Part shown: in pieces, positions 1-7,289 of the stretch | How the letters are laid out: every line of letters begins with the position of its first letter | How positions within the stretch are numbered: position 1 is the stretch's first letter | Origin: Sporomusaceae bacterium UBA7701 | GTDB lineage: Bacteria > Bacillota > Negativicutes > Sporomusales > UBA7701 | Reading direction: 5' to 3' | NCBI GenBank assembly: GCA_002482545.1 | Contig: DLGF01000016.1 | Span: 161,167 to 225,166, forward strand | Length of the DNA: 64,000 bases | Translations under genes and position numbers: made by a program | Notes under the pieces: model-generated | Databases searched by the model: none | Told to the model about the DNA's origin: nothing | What the model saw: the letters and a program-made list of their open reading frames with translations, nothing else

Positions 1-1
1 C

Positions 2-1114
2 ATCGGCGCCGATGAAGGCTACCTCTATGTGCGGGCCGAGTATCCCCTGGCGATCAAACGCCTCCGCATCGCCATCAAACAAGCCGAAGACATGGGCCTC
101 CTGGGCGACAACATCTTTGGCAGCGGGTTTAATTTCCGCCTGAAGATCAAAGAAGGCGCCGGCGCCTTTGTCTGCGGCGAGGAAACCGCTCTCCTGGCCT
201 CGATCGAAGGCAAACGCGGCATGCCGCGGCCCCGTCCGCCCTTCCCGGCCATCAAGGGCCTGTGGGGCAAACCCACCAATATCAATAACGTGGAAACCTT
301 TGCCAACGTTCCGCAAATCATCACCAAGGGCGCCGACTGGTACGCCAGCATCGGCACCGAAAAGAGCAAGGGCACCAAGGTATTCGCCCTCACCGGCAAA
401 ATCAACAGCACCGGTCTCGCCGAAGTACCGATGGGCATCAGCATGCGGGAGATCATTTTTGACATCGGCGGCGGCATTCCCGGCGGCAAGAAGTTCAAAG
501 CCGTCCAAATCGGCGGTCCTTCCGGCGGCTGTCTCCCGGAAAGCCTTCTCGACCGTCCCATTGACTATGACTCCCTCATCCAGGCCGGCGCCATGATGGG
601 ATCCGGCGGCCTCGTCGTCCTGGACGAAACCACCTGTATGGTCGATCTGGCCAAATTCTTCCTGACCTTTACCCAGGCCGAGTCCTGCGGCAAATGTACC
701 CCTTGCCGGGAAGGCACCAAGCGGATGCTGGAAATCCTCACCCGGATCACCGAAGGAGAAGGACGGGAAGGCGACATCGCCCTCCTGGAAGATATGGCCA
801 AGAACATCAAAACCACTGCCCTGTGCGGCCTCGGGCAAACAGCGCCCAATCCCGTGCTCAGCACCCTTCGCTATTTCCGGTCCGAGTACGAGGCCCATAT
901 CAACGACAAGCGCTGCCCGGCCGGCGCCTGCAGCAAGCTGAGCGGCTACAACATCACCGAGCTGTGCAAAGGCTGCGGCCTGTGCAAGAAGGCTTGCCCG
1001 GTGGAAGCCATCAGCGGCGAAGTCAAATCCGTCCACAAAATTGATCAGGCCATTTGCATCAAGTGCGGCGCCTGTATGACCAAATGCCCGTTCAAAGCGA
1101 TAATCAAGGGCTAA
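2..1114 (+). CDS. hydB: NADH-binding subunit HydB of bifurcating [FeFe] hydrogenase (5' partial)
   Basis: This is the C-terminal part of a NuoF-like flavoprotein. It is already open at the window edge, so the N-terminus (expected thioredoxin-like 2Fe-2S domain and start of the FMN/NADH fold) is missing. The visible part has the NuoF glycine-rich FMN/NADH region, an SLBB stretch, the NuoF 4Fe-4S motif ESCGKCTPCREG, and a terminal two-cluster ferredoxin domain (CKGCGLCKKACP and CIKCGACMTKCP). The added ferredoxin tail is typical of HydB in HydABC and NAD(P)-reducing hydrogenases rather than of complex I. It lies 24 bp before hydA, so they are very likely cotranscribed. HydB would oxidise or reduce NAD(H) while exchanging electrons with ferredoxin and HydA in the cytoplasm. 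Confidence 0.9.
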   Translation: MGADEGYLYVRAEYPLAIKRLRIAIKQAEDMGLLGDNIFGSGFNFRLKIKEGAGAFVCGEETALLASIEGKRGMPRPRPPFPAIKGLWGKPTNINNVETFANVPQIITKGADWYASIGTEKSKGTKVFALTGKINSTGLAEVPMGISMREIIFDIGGGIPGGKKFKAVQIGGPSGGCLPESLLDRPIDYDSLIQAGAMMGSGGLVVLDETTCMVDLAKFFLTFTQAESCGKCTPCREGTKRMLEILTRITEGEGREGDIALLEDMAKNIKTTALCGLGQTAPNPVLSTLRYFRSEYEAHINDKRCPAGACSKLSGYNITELCKGCGLCKKACPVEAISGEVKSVHKIDQAICIKCGACMTKCPFKAIIKG

Positions 1115-1138
1115 ACCGAGGAAAAGGAGCGTGAAACC

Positions 1139-2863
1139 ATGGAAATGGTCAATATAACAATCGACGGTAAAAAGATCCAGGTACCGAAAACGGCTACCGT
1201 CCTCGAAGCGGCCCAATCGGCGGGGATTACGGTGCCCACTCTGTGCTACCACCCCGAACTCCGTCCGGAGGGTGCCTGCCGGGTTTGCATGGTGGAAGTG
1301 GAAGGGGCGCGCAGCCTTGTGGCTTCCTGCGTATACCCCGTTAACGAAGGCATGGTGGTTCGGACCAGCACCGCTGCTGTGCGCGATGCCCGCAAAACGG
1401 TGGTGGAACTCCTGCTGGCCAACCATCCGCAAGATTGCCTGTCCTGCCAGCGCAACCTCAACTGCGAACTGCAGACGATCGCCGCAGACCTCGGCATCCG
1501 CAAGATCCGCTTCGAAGGCGAGAAAAAACATTATCCGCTGGATGCCAATAACCCTTCGCTCGTCCGCGACCAGGACAAGTGCATTCTCTGCGGGCGCTGT
1601 ATCCGCGCCTGCAGTGAGCGCCAAGGCGTTCACGTCTACAGCTTCGTAAACCGCGGCTTTAACACTACGGTTTCTCCGGCCTTCAACGAAGGTCTGGAAG
1701 AAGCCCCCTGCACGTTCTGCGGCCAATGCGCCAGCGTCTGCCCGACCGCGGCGATCGTGGAGAAGGATGATACCGCTGCTGTCTGGGCGGCCCTCAGCGA
1801 TCCCAAGAAACATGTGGTGGTGCAGACCGCACCGGCCGTCCGCGTCGCTCTGGGCGAAGCCCTCGGCATGGGACCCGGCAGCATCGTTACCGGCAAAATG
1901 GTCGCGGCTCTGCGCCGGCTAGGCTTTGACCGCGTATTCGACACCGACTTCAGCGCCGACCTCACCATTCTGGAGGAAGGCAACGAACTCATCGAGCGGC
2001 TCAGCCATAACGGCAAGCTGCCGATGATTACTTCCTGCAGCCCGGGCTGGGTCAATTTCATAGAAATATTGTATCCCGACCTGTTGGATCATCTGTCCAC
2101 CGCCAAATCGCCGCAACAGATGTTCGGCGCTTTGGTCAAGACCTACTATGCCGAGAAGACCGGCATCGATCCCAAGGATATTGTCAGTGTTTCCATCATG
2201 CCCTGCACCGCGAAAAAAGCGGAAGCAGTGCGGCCCGAAATGAAATCCAGCGGTTACCAGGACGTCGACTTTGTCCTGACGACCCGGGAACTGGGCCGGA
2301 TGATCCGCGAAGCCGGCCTGGATTTCGAAAAGCTGGCGAAGGAAGAATTCGACGCTCCGCTCGGTATTTCCACCGGCGCCGGCGTTATCTTCGGCGCAAC
2401 CGGCGGCGTTATGGAAGCGGCTCTCCGCACCGTAGCCGAGGTGGTCACCGGCAAACCGCTTGACTGCATCGATTTCCACGGCGTTCGCGGCCTCACCGGC
2501 ATCAAGGAAGCGGAAGTGGAACTGGGCGACCTCAAAGTGAAAGTGGCCGTGGCTCATACGCTGGCCAACGCCCGGATGCTGCTGGACAAAATCCGCGCCG
2601 GCGAAGCCGACTATCAATTCATCGAAGTCATGGCCTGCCCCGGCGGCTGCATCGGCGGCGGCGGACAGCCTGTTCCGGTTTGCGCCGACATCCGGCAAAA
2701 GCGTGTTGACGCAATCTACGACTGCGACCAATGCTCGACCCTGCGCAAGTCCCACGACAATCCCGCAGTTAAGGAACTGTACGACACCTGGCTGGGCAAA
2801 CCGCTCGGCGAGAAATCCCATAAACTTCTCCATACCCATTATCACCCGCAAGAACGCGGCTAA
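1139..2863 (+). CDS. hydA: [FeFe] hydrogenase catalytic subunit HydA
   Basis: A 574-residue cytoplasmic [FeFe] hydrogenase that reduces protons to H2. It begins with a 2Fe-2S ferredoxin domain (Cys36, 47, 50, 64), then a His-ligated 4Fe-4S site (His96, Cys100, 103, 109), then two 4Fe-4S clusters (CILCGRCIRAC and CTFCGQCASVC). All three H-cluster signatures are intact: TSCSPGW near residue 300, MPCTAKK near 355, and MACPGGCIGGGG near 498-509. A short small-subunit-like tail follows. An AAGGAG site precedes the ATG. It follows hydB directly and is closed by a strong terminator. The partner set suggests the trimeric electron-bifurcating type, with hydC presumably upstream of the window. Confidence 0.96.
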   Translation: MEMVNITIDGKKIQVPKTATVLEAAQSAGITVPTLCYHPELRPEGACRVCMVEVEGARSLVASCVYPVNEGMVVRTSTAAVRDARKTVVELLLANHPQDCLSCQRNLNCELQTIAADLGIRKIRFEGEKKHYPLDANNPSLVRDQDKCILCGRCIRACSERQGVHVYSFVNRGFNTTVSPAFNEGLEEAPCTFCGQCASVCPTAAIVEKDDTAAVWAALSDPKKHVVVQTAPAVRVALGEALGMGPGSIVTGKMVAALRRLGFDRVFDTDFSADLTILEEGNELIERLSHNGKLPMITSCSPGWVNFIEILYPDLLDHLSTAKSPQQMFGALVKTYYAEKTGIDPKDIVSVSIMPCTAKKAEAVRPEMKSSGYQDVDFVLTTRELGRMIREAGLDFEKLAKEEFDAPLGISTGAGVIFGATGGVMEAALRTVAEVVTGKPLDCIDFHGVRGLTGIKEAEVELGDLKVKVAVAHTLANARMLLDKIRAGEADYQFIEVMACPGGCIGGGGQPVPVCADIRQKRVDAIYDCDQCSTLRKSHDNPAVKELYDTWLGKPLGEKSHKLLHTHYHPQERG

Positions 2864-2875
2864 TGACTCCACAAA

Positions 2876-2909
2876 GGAAACCGGAATTTATTTCCGGTTT
2901 CCTTTTTTT
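2876..2909 (+). terminator. Rho-independent terminator of hydBA
   Basis: An 11-bp perfect stem (GGAAACCGGAA / TTCCGGTTTCC) with a 5-nt loop is followed by seven T. It starts 13 bp after the hydA stop. Confidence 0.93.
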
Positions 2910-3105
2910 CGACCGCAATTTTTTAAAGGGCGAGCAGGCCCGAAGGCCGCTGACGCACTGAAGTCAATGGGCGTAGGGCGGGAAGTCAACTATGTGAAAA
3001 ATATAAAAAACTCGGCTGATTGCCTGTGGCTCGGCAGGATTCGTCCAGATGGCTCCGAATATTAAATGAAAAGTATCGGGTAATTTTGTAAAGGGAGGAC
3101 TCTTC

Positions 3106-3744
3106 TTGAAGGACCAGATTGTCATTTCCAAAGCGACGATTGATCGTCTGCCGCTCTACTTCCGCACGCTCAGACAGATTCAACAGGAAGGGGTGGAGAT
3201 TATTTCGTCCGAAGAACTGGGCAGACGGATTGGCGTCACTCCCGAGCAGATTCGCAAGGACTTGGCTTCTTTCGGCGAATTTGGCAAAAAAGGCGTCGGT
3301 TATTTTGTACGGGAGCTTATTCGCAACATCGGTGAGATATTGGGCCTGCACCGCAACTGGAACGTCGCCATTATCGGGGTGGGCCACCTGGGATGGGCGC
3401 TGGCCAACTACCGCAATTTTTCTTCTTTAGGTTTTAACCTGGCCGCCGTTTTTGATGTTGATCCGGCAAGAGTGGGACAGATCGTGAGCGGCGTGGAGGT
3501 CACCCACCTGGACTATCTCGAAAAGATCTGTAAGGAACGGAATATCCATATTGGCATCATCACCGTTCCGGCGCAATTCGCCCAGGACATCGCCAACCGG
3601 CTGGTCGCCTCCGGCGCGAGGGGCATCTGGAACTTCGCCCCGATAAAAATCAATGTTCCGCCTGAGGTCCGGCTGGTAAGCGAGGATTTGTCCGTGGGGC
3701 TGAGCAGTATTTCCTATTACCTGTCGCGCCAGGCGGATCAATAA
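3106..3744 (+). CDS. rex: Redox-sensing transcriptional repressor Rex
   Basis: A 212-residue Rex repressor, full length for the family. Residues 1-80 form the winged-helix DNA-binding domain, including SEELGRRIGVTPEQIRKDL. The rest is a Rossmann domain that binds NADH/NAD+ through the GVGHLG motif near residue 92. High NADH releases Rex from its operators. A TTG start is chosen because it sits at good spacing after AAAGGGAGGA. It stands just downstream of the hydrogenase operon but behind that operon's terminator, so it is probably a separate unit. A role in controlling hydBA or the fermentative genes in this window is inference; I saw no convincing Rex operator beside them. Confidence 0.95.
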   Translation: MKDQIVISKATIDRLPLYFRTLRQIQQEGVEIISSEELGRRIGVTPEQIRKDLASFGEFGKKGVGYFVRELIRNIGEILGLHRNWNVAIIGVGHLGWALANYRNFSSLGFNLAAVFDVDPARVGQIVSGVEVTHLDYLEKICKERNIHIGIITVPAQFAQDIANRLVASGARGIWNFAPIKINVPPEVRLVSEDLSVGLSSISYYLSRQADQ

Positions 3745-3773
3745 TTATTTTGACTGAGTGCGCAATAGGGGGA

Positions 3774-3802
3774 TTGTCAATCGGCCGGCTTAGGCGTATA
3801 AT
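3774..3802 (+). promoter_or_regulatory. Near-consensus sigma-A promoter for the RNA at 3809
   Basis: TTGTCA at 3774-3779 and TATAAT at 3797-3802 are separated by exactly 17 bp. Transcription would start near 3809, well before any open frame. Confidence 0.85.
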
Positions 3803-3808
3803 AAAGGC

Positions 3809-3964
3809 ACGCCCAGTTATGTATTTTGTATACTGAACGGACGGACCGGCTCACCGAGGGCGGTCCGGAAGTAATAAACAAGCTGTTGTAGCTATGGTCC
3901 GGTGCCTGTCGGCATTCGGAAGAAAGTAGTTGCCGACCTGGTTGTAAACAACCAGGTCTTTTTA
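3809..3964 (+). ncRNA. Candidate structured small RNA or leader (about 155 nt)
   Basis: A promoter at 3774-3802 and an intrinsic terminator at 3935-3964 bracket about 155 nt with no credible reading frame. Within it, CGGACCG (3842-3848) pairs perfectly with CGGTCCG (3861-3867). The terminator stem is GACCTGGTTG / CAACCAGGTC with a TAAA loop and T-run. I could not match the sequence to a riboswitch class I know. It may be an independent sRNA or an attenuating leader for the small membrane gene at 4124. The promoter and terminator are well supported; the function is unknown. Confidence 0.65.
3935..3964 (+). terminator. Intrinsic terminator of the 3809 RNA
   Basis: A 10-bp perfect stem (3935-3944 with 3949-3958) with a TAAA loop is followed by TTTTT. 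Confidence 0.92.
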
Positions 3965-4123
3965 TTTGGCGTCTGGATTACCGCATCTTATCGTCCTGCA
4001 TGCCGGAACAGGCGGCTATGATATGCGCCTGGCGGCGGATGGGCCCGAATGCGTGCGATAAGATACGTTTTAGCCGCTGGCTGAAGTTTGTGAGCCACCA
4101 AAATAATGTAAGGGGGGAAAAAC

Positions 4124-4414
4124 ATGGAATGGGAATCGGTCGCCGAAATAGAACAGGCGGTTGTTTTGCTGATCGGTGGGGGGATTGCTTTCGGGGCTTG
4201 GGCGCTTATCGCCTGGGACAATGAACCGAACGGATTTCACTGGCGTGAGATAGCCGCCGTTGCCGCGTTTTGCCTGATGGCCGGGGGAATTCTCCAGGTT
4301 GTCGGACCGGTTGCCGGGGCCTGGCCGCTGACGATCCGGGTAGGGCTTGCCGCTCTGGCGGTTCTCATCTATCTGGCGTTTACCCACCGGCCGTATCAGC
4401 GCCGACAAGTATAG
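4124..4414 (+). CDS. Small hydrophobic membrane protein, function unknown
   Basis: A 96-residue protein with three likely transmembrane segments (about residues 13-29, 42-62 and 66-88), separated by a short polar stretch rich in acidic residues and Trp. A good AGGGGGG ribosome site precedes the ATG at 4124. I do not recognise the family. It follows the terminated RNA at 3809-3964, so expression could depend on read-through of that terminator. It converges with the DUF1836 gene across a shared bidirectional terminator. The membrane topology is visible; no function can be assigned. Confidence 0.7.
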   Translation: MEWESVAEIEQAVVLLIGGGIAFGAWALIAWDNEPNGFHWREIAAVAAFCLMAGGILQVVGPVAGAWPLTIRVGLAALAVLIYLAFTHRPYQRRQV

Positions 4415-4528
4415 CGGGTTATGTCCGTACCCAGTGCTGTTTTTCCGTTGGATTTAACCGGGAACGCTGATGCCGTCGGACAAGGTGCCGCAGTGAGCGC
4501 AAAAACAGGGTTGGTTATGGACATACGA

Positions 4529-4560
4529 AAAAACCACGGCTTTTGCCGTGGTTTTTGTTT
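4529..4560. terminator. Bidirectional terminator between convergent genes
   Basis: AAAACCACGGC (4530-4540) pairs with GCCGTGGTTTT (4545-4555) around a TTTT loop. There are T-runs on both strands, so it can end both the 4124 gene and the - strand DUF1836 transcript. Confidence 0.9.
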
Positions 4561-4604
4561 TCGGTGTGGCCGCTCGGTGAGAGCGCGATGCCTGCTTTTA
4601 GCGA

Positions 4605-5213
4605 TCAATCGATGGATTCATCGGTCGCGAAGTAGCCGTCGATGATCTCCTGGGCCAGCCGCTTGGCGACATTGGCCTGGGCGATCAGCATCAGTACGGT
4701 AAGGAAGAGTTCCGCGACGCTCCGGTTGTTTTCGGAATCAATGCCTTGGGTTTTTTGATTGATGAAGGAAATTTTTTCGCCGAAATGGCCGCAGAACTCG
4801 TCGAACTGTTCTTTCTTCAAATCGAGGAAGGTGGTATAGATGTCGACCAGGGGCATCACATCGTCTTCGGTGGTTGTCATATCCTTGAGAATGGGATGGA
4901 ACAAATGCTGAATATCGGTGATCGAAAGCACGTTTTTCAGCTGATAAATCAAGATGAGCAGCAGGACATGTTCCTTATTGTACTTTTTGTTCTTGGGGGG
5001 CATCAGGAGCTGCTGCTTGGTGTAGTTGTTGATCATGGTCTTGGTCAGCAGCTTGTCTTCGGGGTCTCGTTTCAGGGAAGCCAGCTTTCCATTCAGGAAG
5101 GTCAGCATCTGATCCATATAAAGGTCGATATCCGGTATATCCGCGATCCGGACTTCTTCGGTGAGCGAAAGCCGGTCAATGATTTTACCGAATGTTTGTT
5201 TGTCCAGTGTCAT
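4605..5213 (-). CDS. DUF1836 domain protein
   Basis: A roughly 202-residue, helix-rich, acidic cytoplasmic protein of the DUF1836 family, widespread in Firmicutes and of unknown function. Recognisable parts are the short N-terminal segment naming an IADIPDIDLYMDQ region and a central TKTMINNYTKQQLLMPPKNKKY region that resembles a MerR-like helix-turn-helix. A longer frame begins at 5234, but that ATG lies inside the -10 hexamer (5233-5238), so transcription begins after it. The start at 5213 has a GGGGGTGG site in front. The HTH-like core makes a regulatory role plausible, but this is inference. Confidence 0.85.
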   Translation of the reverse strand: MTLDKQTFGKIIDRLSLTEEVRIADIPDIDLYMDQMLTFLNGKLASLKRDPEDKLLTKTMINNYTKQQLLMPPKNKKYNKEHVLLLILIYQLKNVLSITDIQHLFHPILKDMTTTEDDVMPLVDIYTTFLDLKKEQFDEFCGHFGEKISFINQKTQGIDSENNRSVAELFLTVLMLIAQANVAKRLAQEIIDGYFATDESID

Positions 5214-5232
5214 TATTTTCCACCCCCGGTTC

Positions 5233-5262
5233 ATTATAGGCGTTTATGGGCTGCGCTGTCAA
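5233..5262 (-). promoter_or_regulatory. Sigma-A promoter of the DUF1836 gene
   Basis: On the - strand TTGACA (5262-5257) and TATAAT (5238-5233) are spaced 18 bp apart. The position rules out the upstream ATG and fixes the gene start at 5213. Confidence 0.88.
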
Positions 5263-5389
5263 TGTTTTGGGCGTCTCCGCATAAACATACAACTGCATCA
5301 TCTTGACTTCGATTTTATATATCCGGCATTCCGTCTTGCACGGCGGGCGCTAAAGCTGCCAGGGAAGGAGACATGCCCCTCATAATCAT

Positions 5390-5520
5390 TTCAATGTTAG
5401 ATTAGTGAAAATTTTTTACAATGTTTTAAAAAATGGAAAAGGATTTTAAAATATAAGAGAGAATATATGTCAATAGAATAAATGCAATGTTATGTGGTTT
5501 ATTATACCATATCGTTGCGC
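5390..5520. other. AT-rich gap, no gene
   Basis: This tract is much richer in A and T than its surroundings. It holds no open frame with a ribosome site. It probably contains the promoter for the leader at 5530 (an ATTATACCAT-like -10 lies near 5508), but I cannot fix a convincing -35. Confidence 0.5.
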
Positions 5521-5529
5521 GCCGTGAAA

Positions 5530-5690
5530 TGTCGCGGCAAAATGCGTAGACAGCCTGCGGCACCGTAGGCTAGAAACGTAGGATTGTAACCTGTCCAAGT
5601 TTATGGTCTGTTATCCGCGACGATGACAGATGAGGTAGTAAGCTTGCACCAGGGTTTATTTCGTAATCGAAATGAGCCGGGTGCTTTTTT
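5530..5690 (+). ncRNA. Structured leader RNA upstream of the CoA-transferase
   Basis: The leader is closed by GTCGCGG (5531-5537) pairing with CCGCGAC (5615-5621) around an internal hairpin (AGCCTGCG region). An intrinsic terminator follows at 5646-5690, still 75 bp before the gene at 5765. This is the usual layout of a riboswitch or attenuator acting by premature termination. I checked by eye for cobalamin, c-di-GMP, T-box, glycine and THF signatures and found none. It would control entry into the whole succinate-to-propionate operon. Class and ligand are unknown. Confidence 0.6.
5646..5690 (+). terminator. Intrinsic terminator in the CoA-transferase leader
   Basis: GCACC (5646-5650) pairs with GGTGC (5680-5684) around a second stem, ATTTCG / CGAAAT. 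TTTTTT follows. It lies upstream of the coding start, so it looks like a control point and not the end of a gene. Confidence 0.8.
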
Positions 5691-5764
5691 AATGCCTAAG
5701 CCTCTAGGGATAAGTTTGTCATCATTACAAAATAATATTATTAAAACTGAAGAGGAGAATTTTC

Positions 5765-7270
5765 ATGCTGGACATTCGTGACCGTGTGCGAAATCAAGCT
5801 CTCCAGGCCAAGATTATGTCGGCGGAAGAAGCCGCCGCCCTCATCAAGCCGGGGATGAACATCGGAACCAGCGGGTTTACCCCTGCCGGCTATCCCAAAG
5901 CGCTCCCGCTGGCCCTGGCCGAGCGGATGAAAAAAGAGCCCTTCAAGATCAACCTCTGGACAGGGGCTTCGGTAGGGAAAGAACTGGACGGCGCGCTGGC
6001 CGAGGTCAAAGGGATCGCCAAGCGGCTGCCTTACCAGACGAATGACGCCATCCGCAAGTCGATCAACGACGGAACGATTCAGTATCTTGACCTGCATCTT
6101 TCCCATGTGGCCCAGATGTCCCGTTATGGTTTTCTTGGCGGCAAAGTCGACGTTGCGGTCATTGAAGCCTGCGCCATAACCGAAGAAGGCCATATTGTCC
6201 CTACCACTTCATTGGGTAACTCGGCTTCCTTTGTGCAATCCGCCGACATGGTCATCCTCGAGGTCAACACCAGCCAGCCGCTGGAACTTGAGGGCATGCA
6301 CGACGTATATGTGCCGAAAGACCCGCCCCATCGCGAGCCCATCCCCATTGTCCGCGTGGATGACCGGATTGGCACTACATATATTCCTTGTGGCCCTGAT
6401 AAAATCAAGGCGATTGTTCCCTGCGATCTCCCGGACGCGGTGCGGCCGCTGGCGGCAATCGACGATGACGCCCGGGCAATGAGCGCGCATCTGACGGAGT
6501 TTCTGGGCAGCGAGATCAAACACGGCCGGCTGCCGCAAGACCTCCTGCCGCTCCAGTCCGGGGTCGGTTCGGTGGCGAATGCCGTCATGTCCGGTATGGT
6601 TGAGTCTCCTTACAGGAATCTGACCGTATTTACCGAAGTTATCCAGGATGGGATGTTCGATTTAATTGACGCCGGCAAGCTGGACTTTGCATCCGGTACC
6701 TCGCTTACCCCTTCGCCGGATGGCCTAAAGCGCCTCTATGCCAATATTAGGGAATACCGCAAAAAGATTGTGCTCCGTCCCCAGGAAATCGCCAATAGCC
6801 CCGAGACAGCCCGCCGCCTGGGCATCATTGCTATGAATACCGCTATTGAATTTGATATTTTCGGCCATGTCAACTCCACCCACATCATGGGCACGAAGAT
6901 GATGAACGGAATCGGGGGATCGGGCGACTTTGCCCGCAACGGCTACCTGACCATCTTCTTCAGCAACTCGACCGCCAAGGGCGGCGCCATATCTTCGGTG
7001 GTTCCGATGTGTTCGCACTTCGACCATACCGAACACGACGTTGACGTATTCATTACCGAACGCGGGGTAGCCGACATCCGCGGCCTCAGTCCCAAAGAAC
7101 GGGCCCGGGTTATCATCCAGAATTGCGCGCACCCCGATTACCAGCCGATGCTGATGGACTACCTGGAAAGAGCTGAGAAGGCTACCGGCTTCGCTCATAC
7201 TCCGCACCTTTTGAAGGAGGCTCTTTCCTGGCATACCCGGTTCCTCGAAACCGGGACAATGAAAAAGTAG
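5765..7270 (+). CDS. Succinyl-CoA/propionyl-CoA:acetate or succinate CoA-transferase (Cat1/ScpC family)
   Basis: A 501-residue acetyl-CoA hydrolase/transferase family protein of full length. The catalytic glutamate is Glu291 in VFTEVIQDG, and the C-terminal block with GIGGSGDFARNG and the ITERGVADIRGLSP motif is intact. The family moves CoA between acyl-CoAs and free acids via a glutamyl-CoA intermediate. As first gene of the methylmalonyl-CoA operon it most likely transfers CoA from propionyl-CoA to succinate, releasing propionate and regenerating succinyl-CoA. Acetate could also serve; sequence alone does not separate these. A GAGGAG site precedes the ATG, and a structured leader lies upstream. 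Confidence 0.92.
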   Translation: MLDIRDRVRNQALQAKIMSAEEAAALIKPGMNIGTSGFTPAGYPKALPLALAERMKKEPFKINLWTGASVGKELDGALAEVKGIAKRLPYQTNDAIRKSINDGTIQYLDLHLSHVAQMSRYGFLGGKVDVAVIEACAITEEGHIVPTTSLGNSASFVQSADMVILEVNTSQPLELEGMHDVYVPKDPPHREPIPIVRVDDRIGTTYIPCGPDKIKAIVPCDLPDAVRPLAAIDDDARAMSAHLTEFLGSEIKHGRLPQDLLPLQSGVGSVANAVMSGMVESPYRNLTVFTEVIQDGMFDLIDAGKLDFASGTSLTPSPDGLKRLYANIREYRKKIVLRPQEIANSPETARRLGIIAMNTAIEFDIFGHVNSTHIMGTKMMNGIGGSGDFARNGYLTIFFSNSTAKGGAISSVVPMCSHFDHTEHDVDVFITERGVADIRGLSPKERARVIIQNCAHPDYQPMLMDYLERAEKATGFAHTPHLLKEALSWHTRFLETGTMKK

Positions 7271-7289
7271 GGCAAAGGAGGACAAAGGA

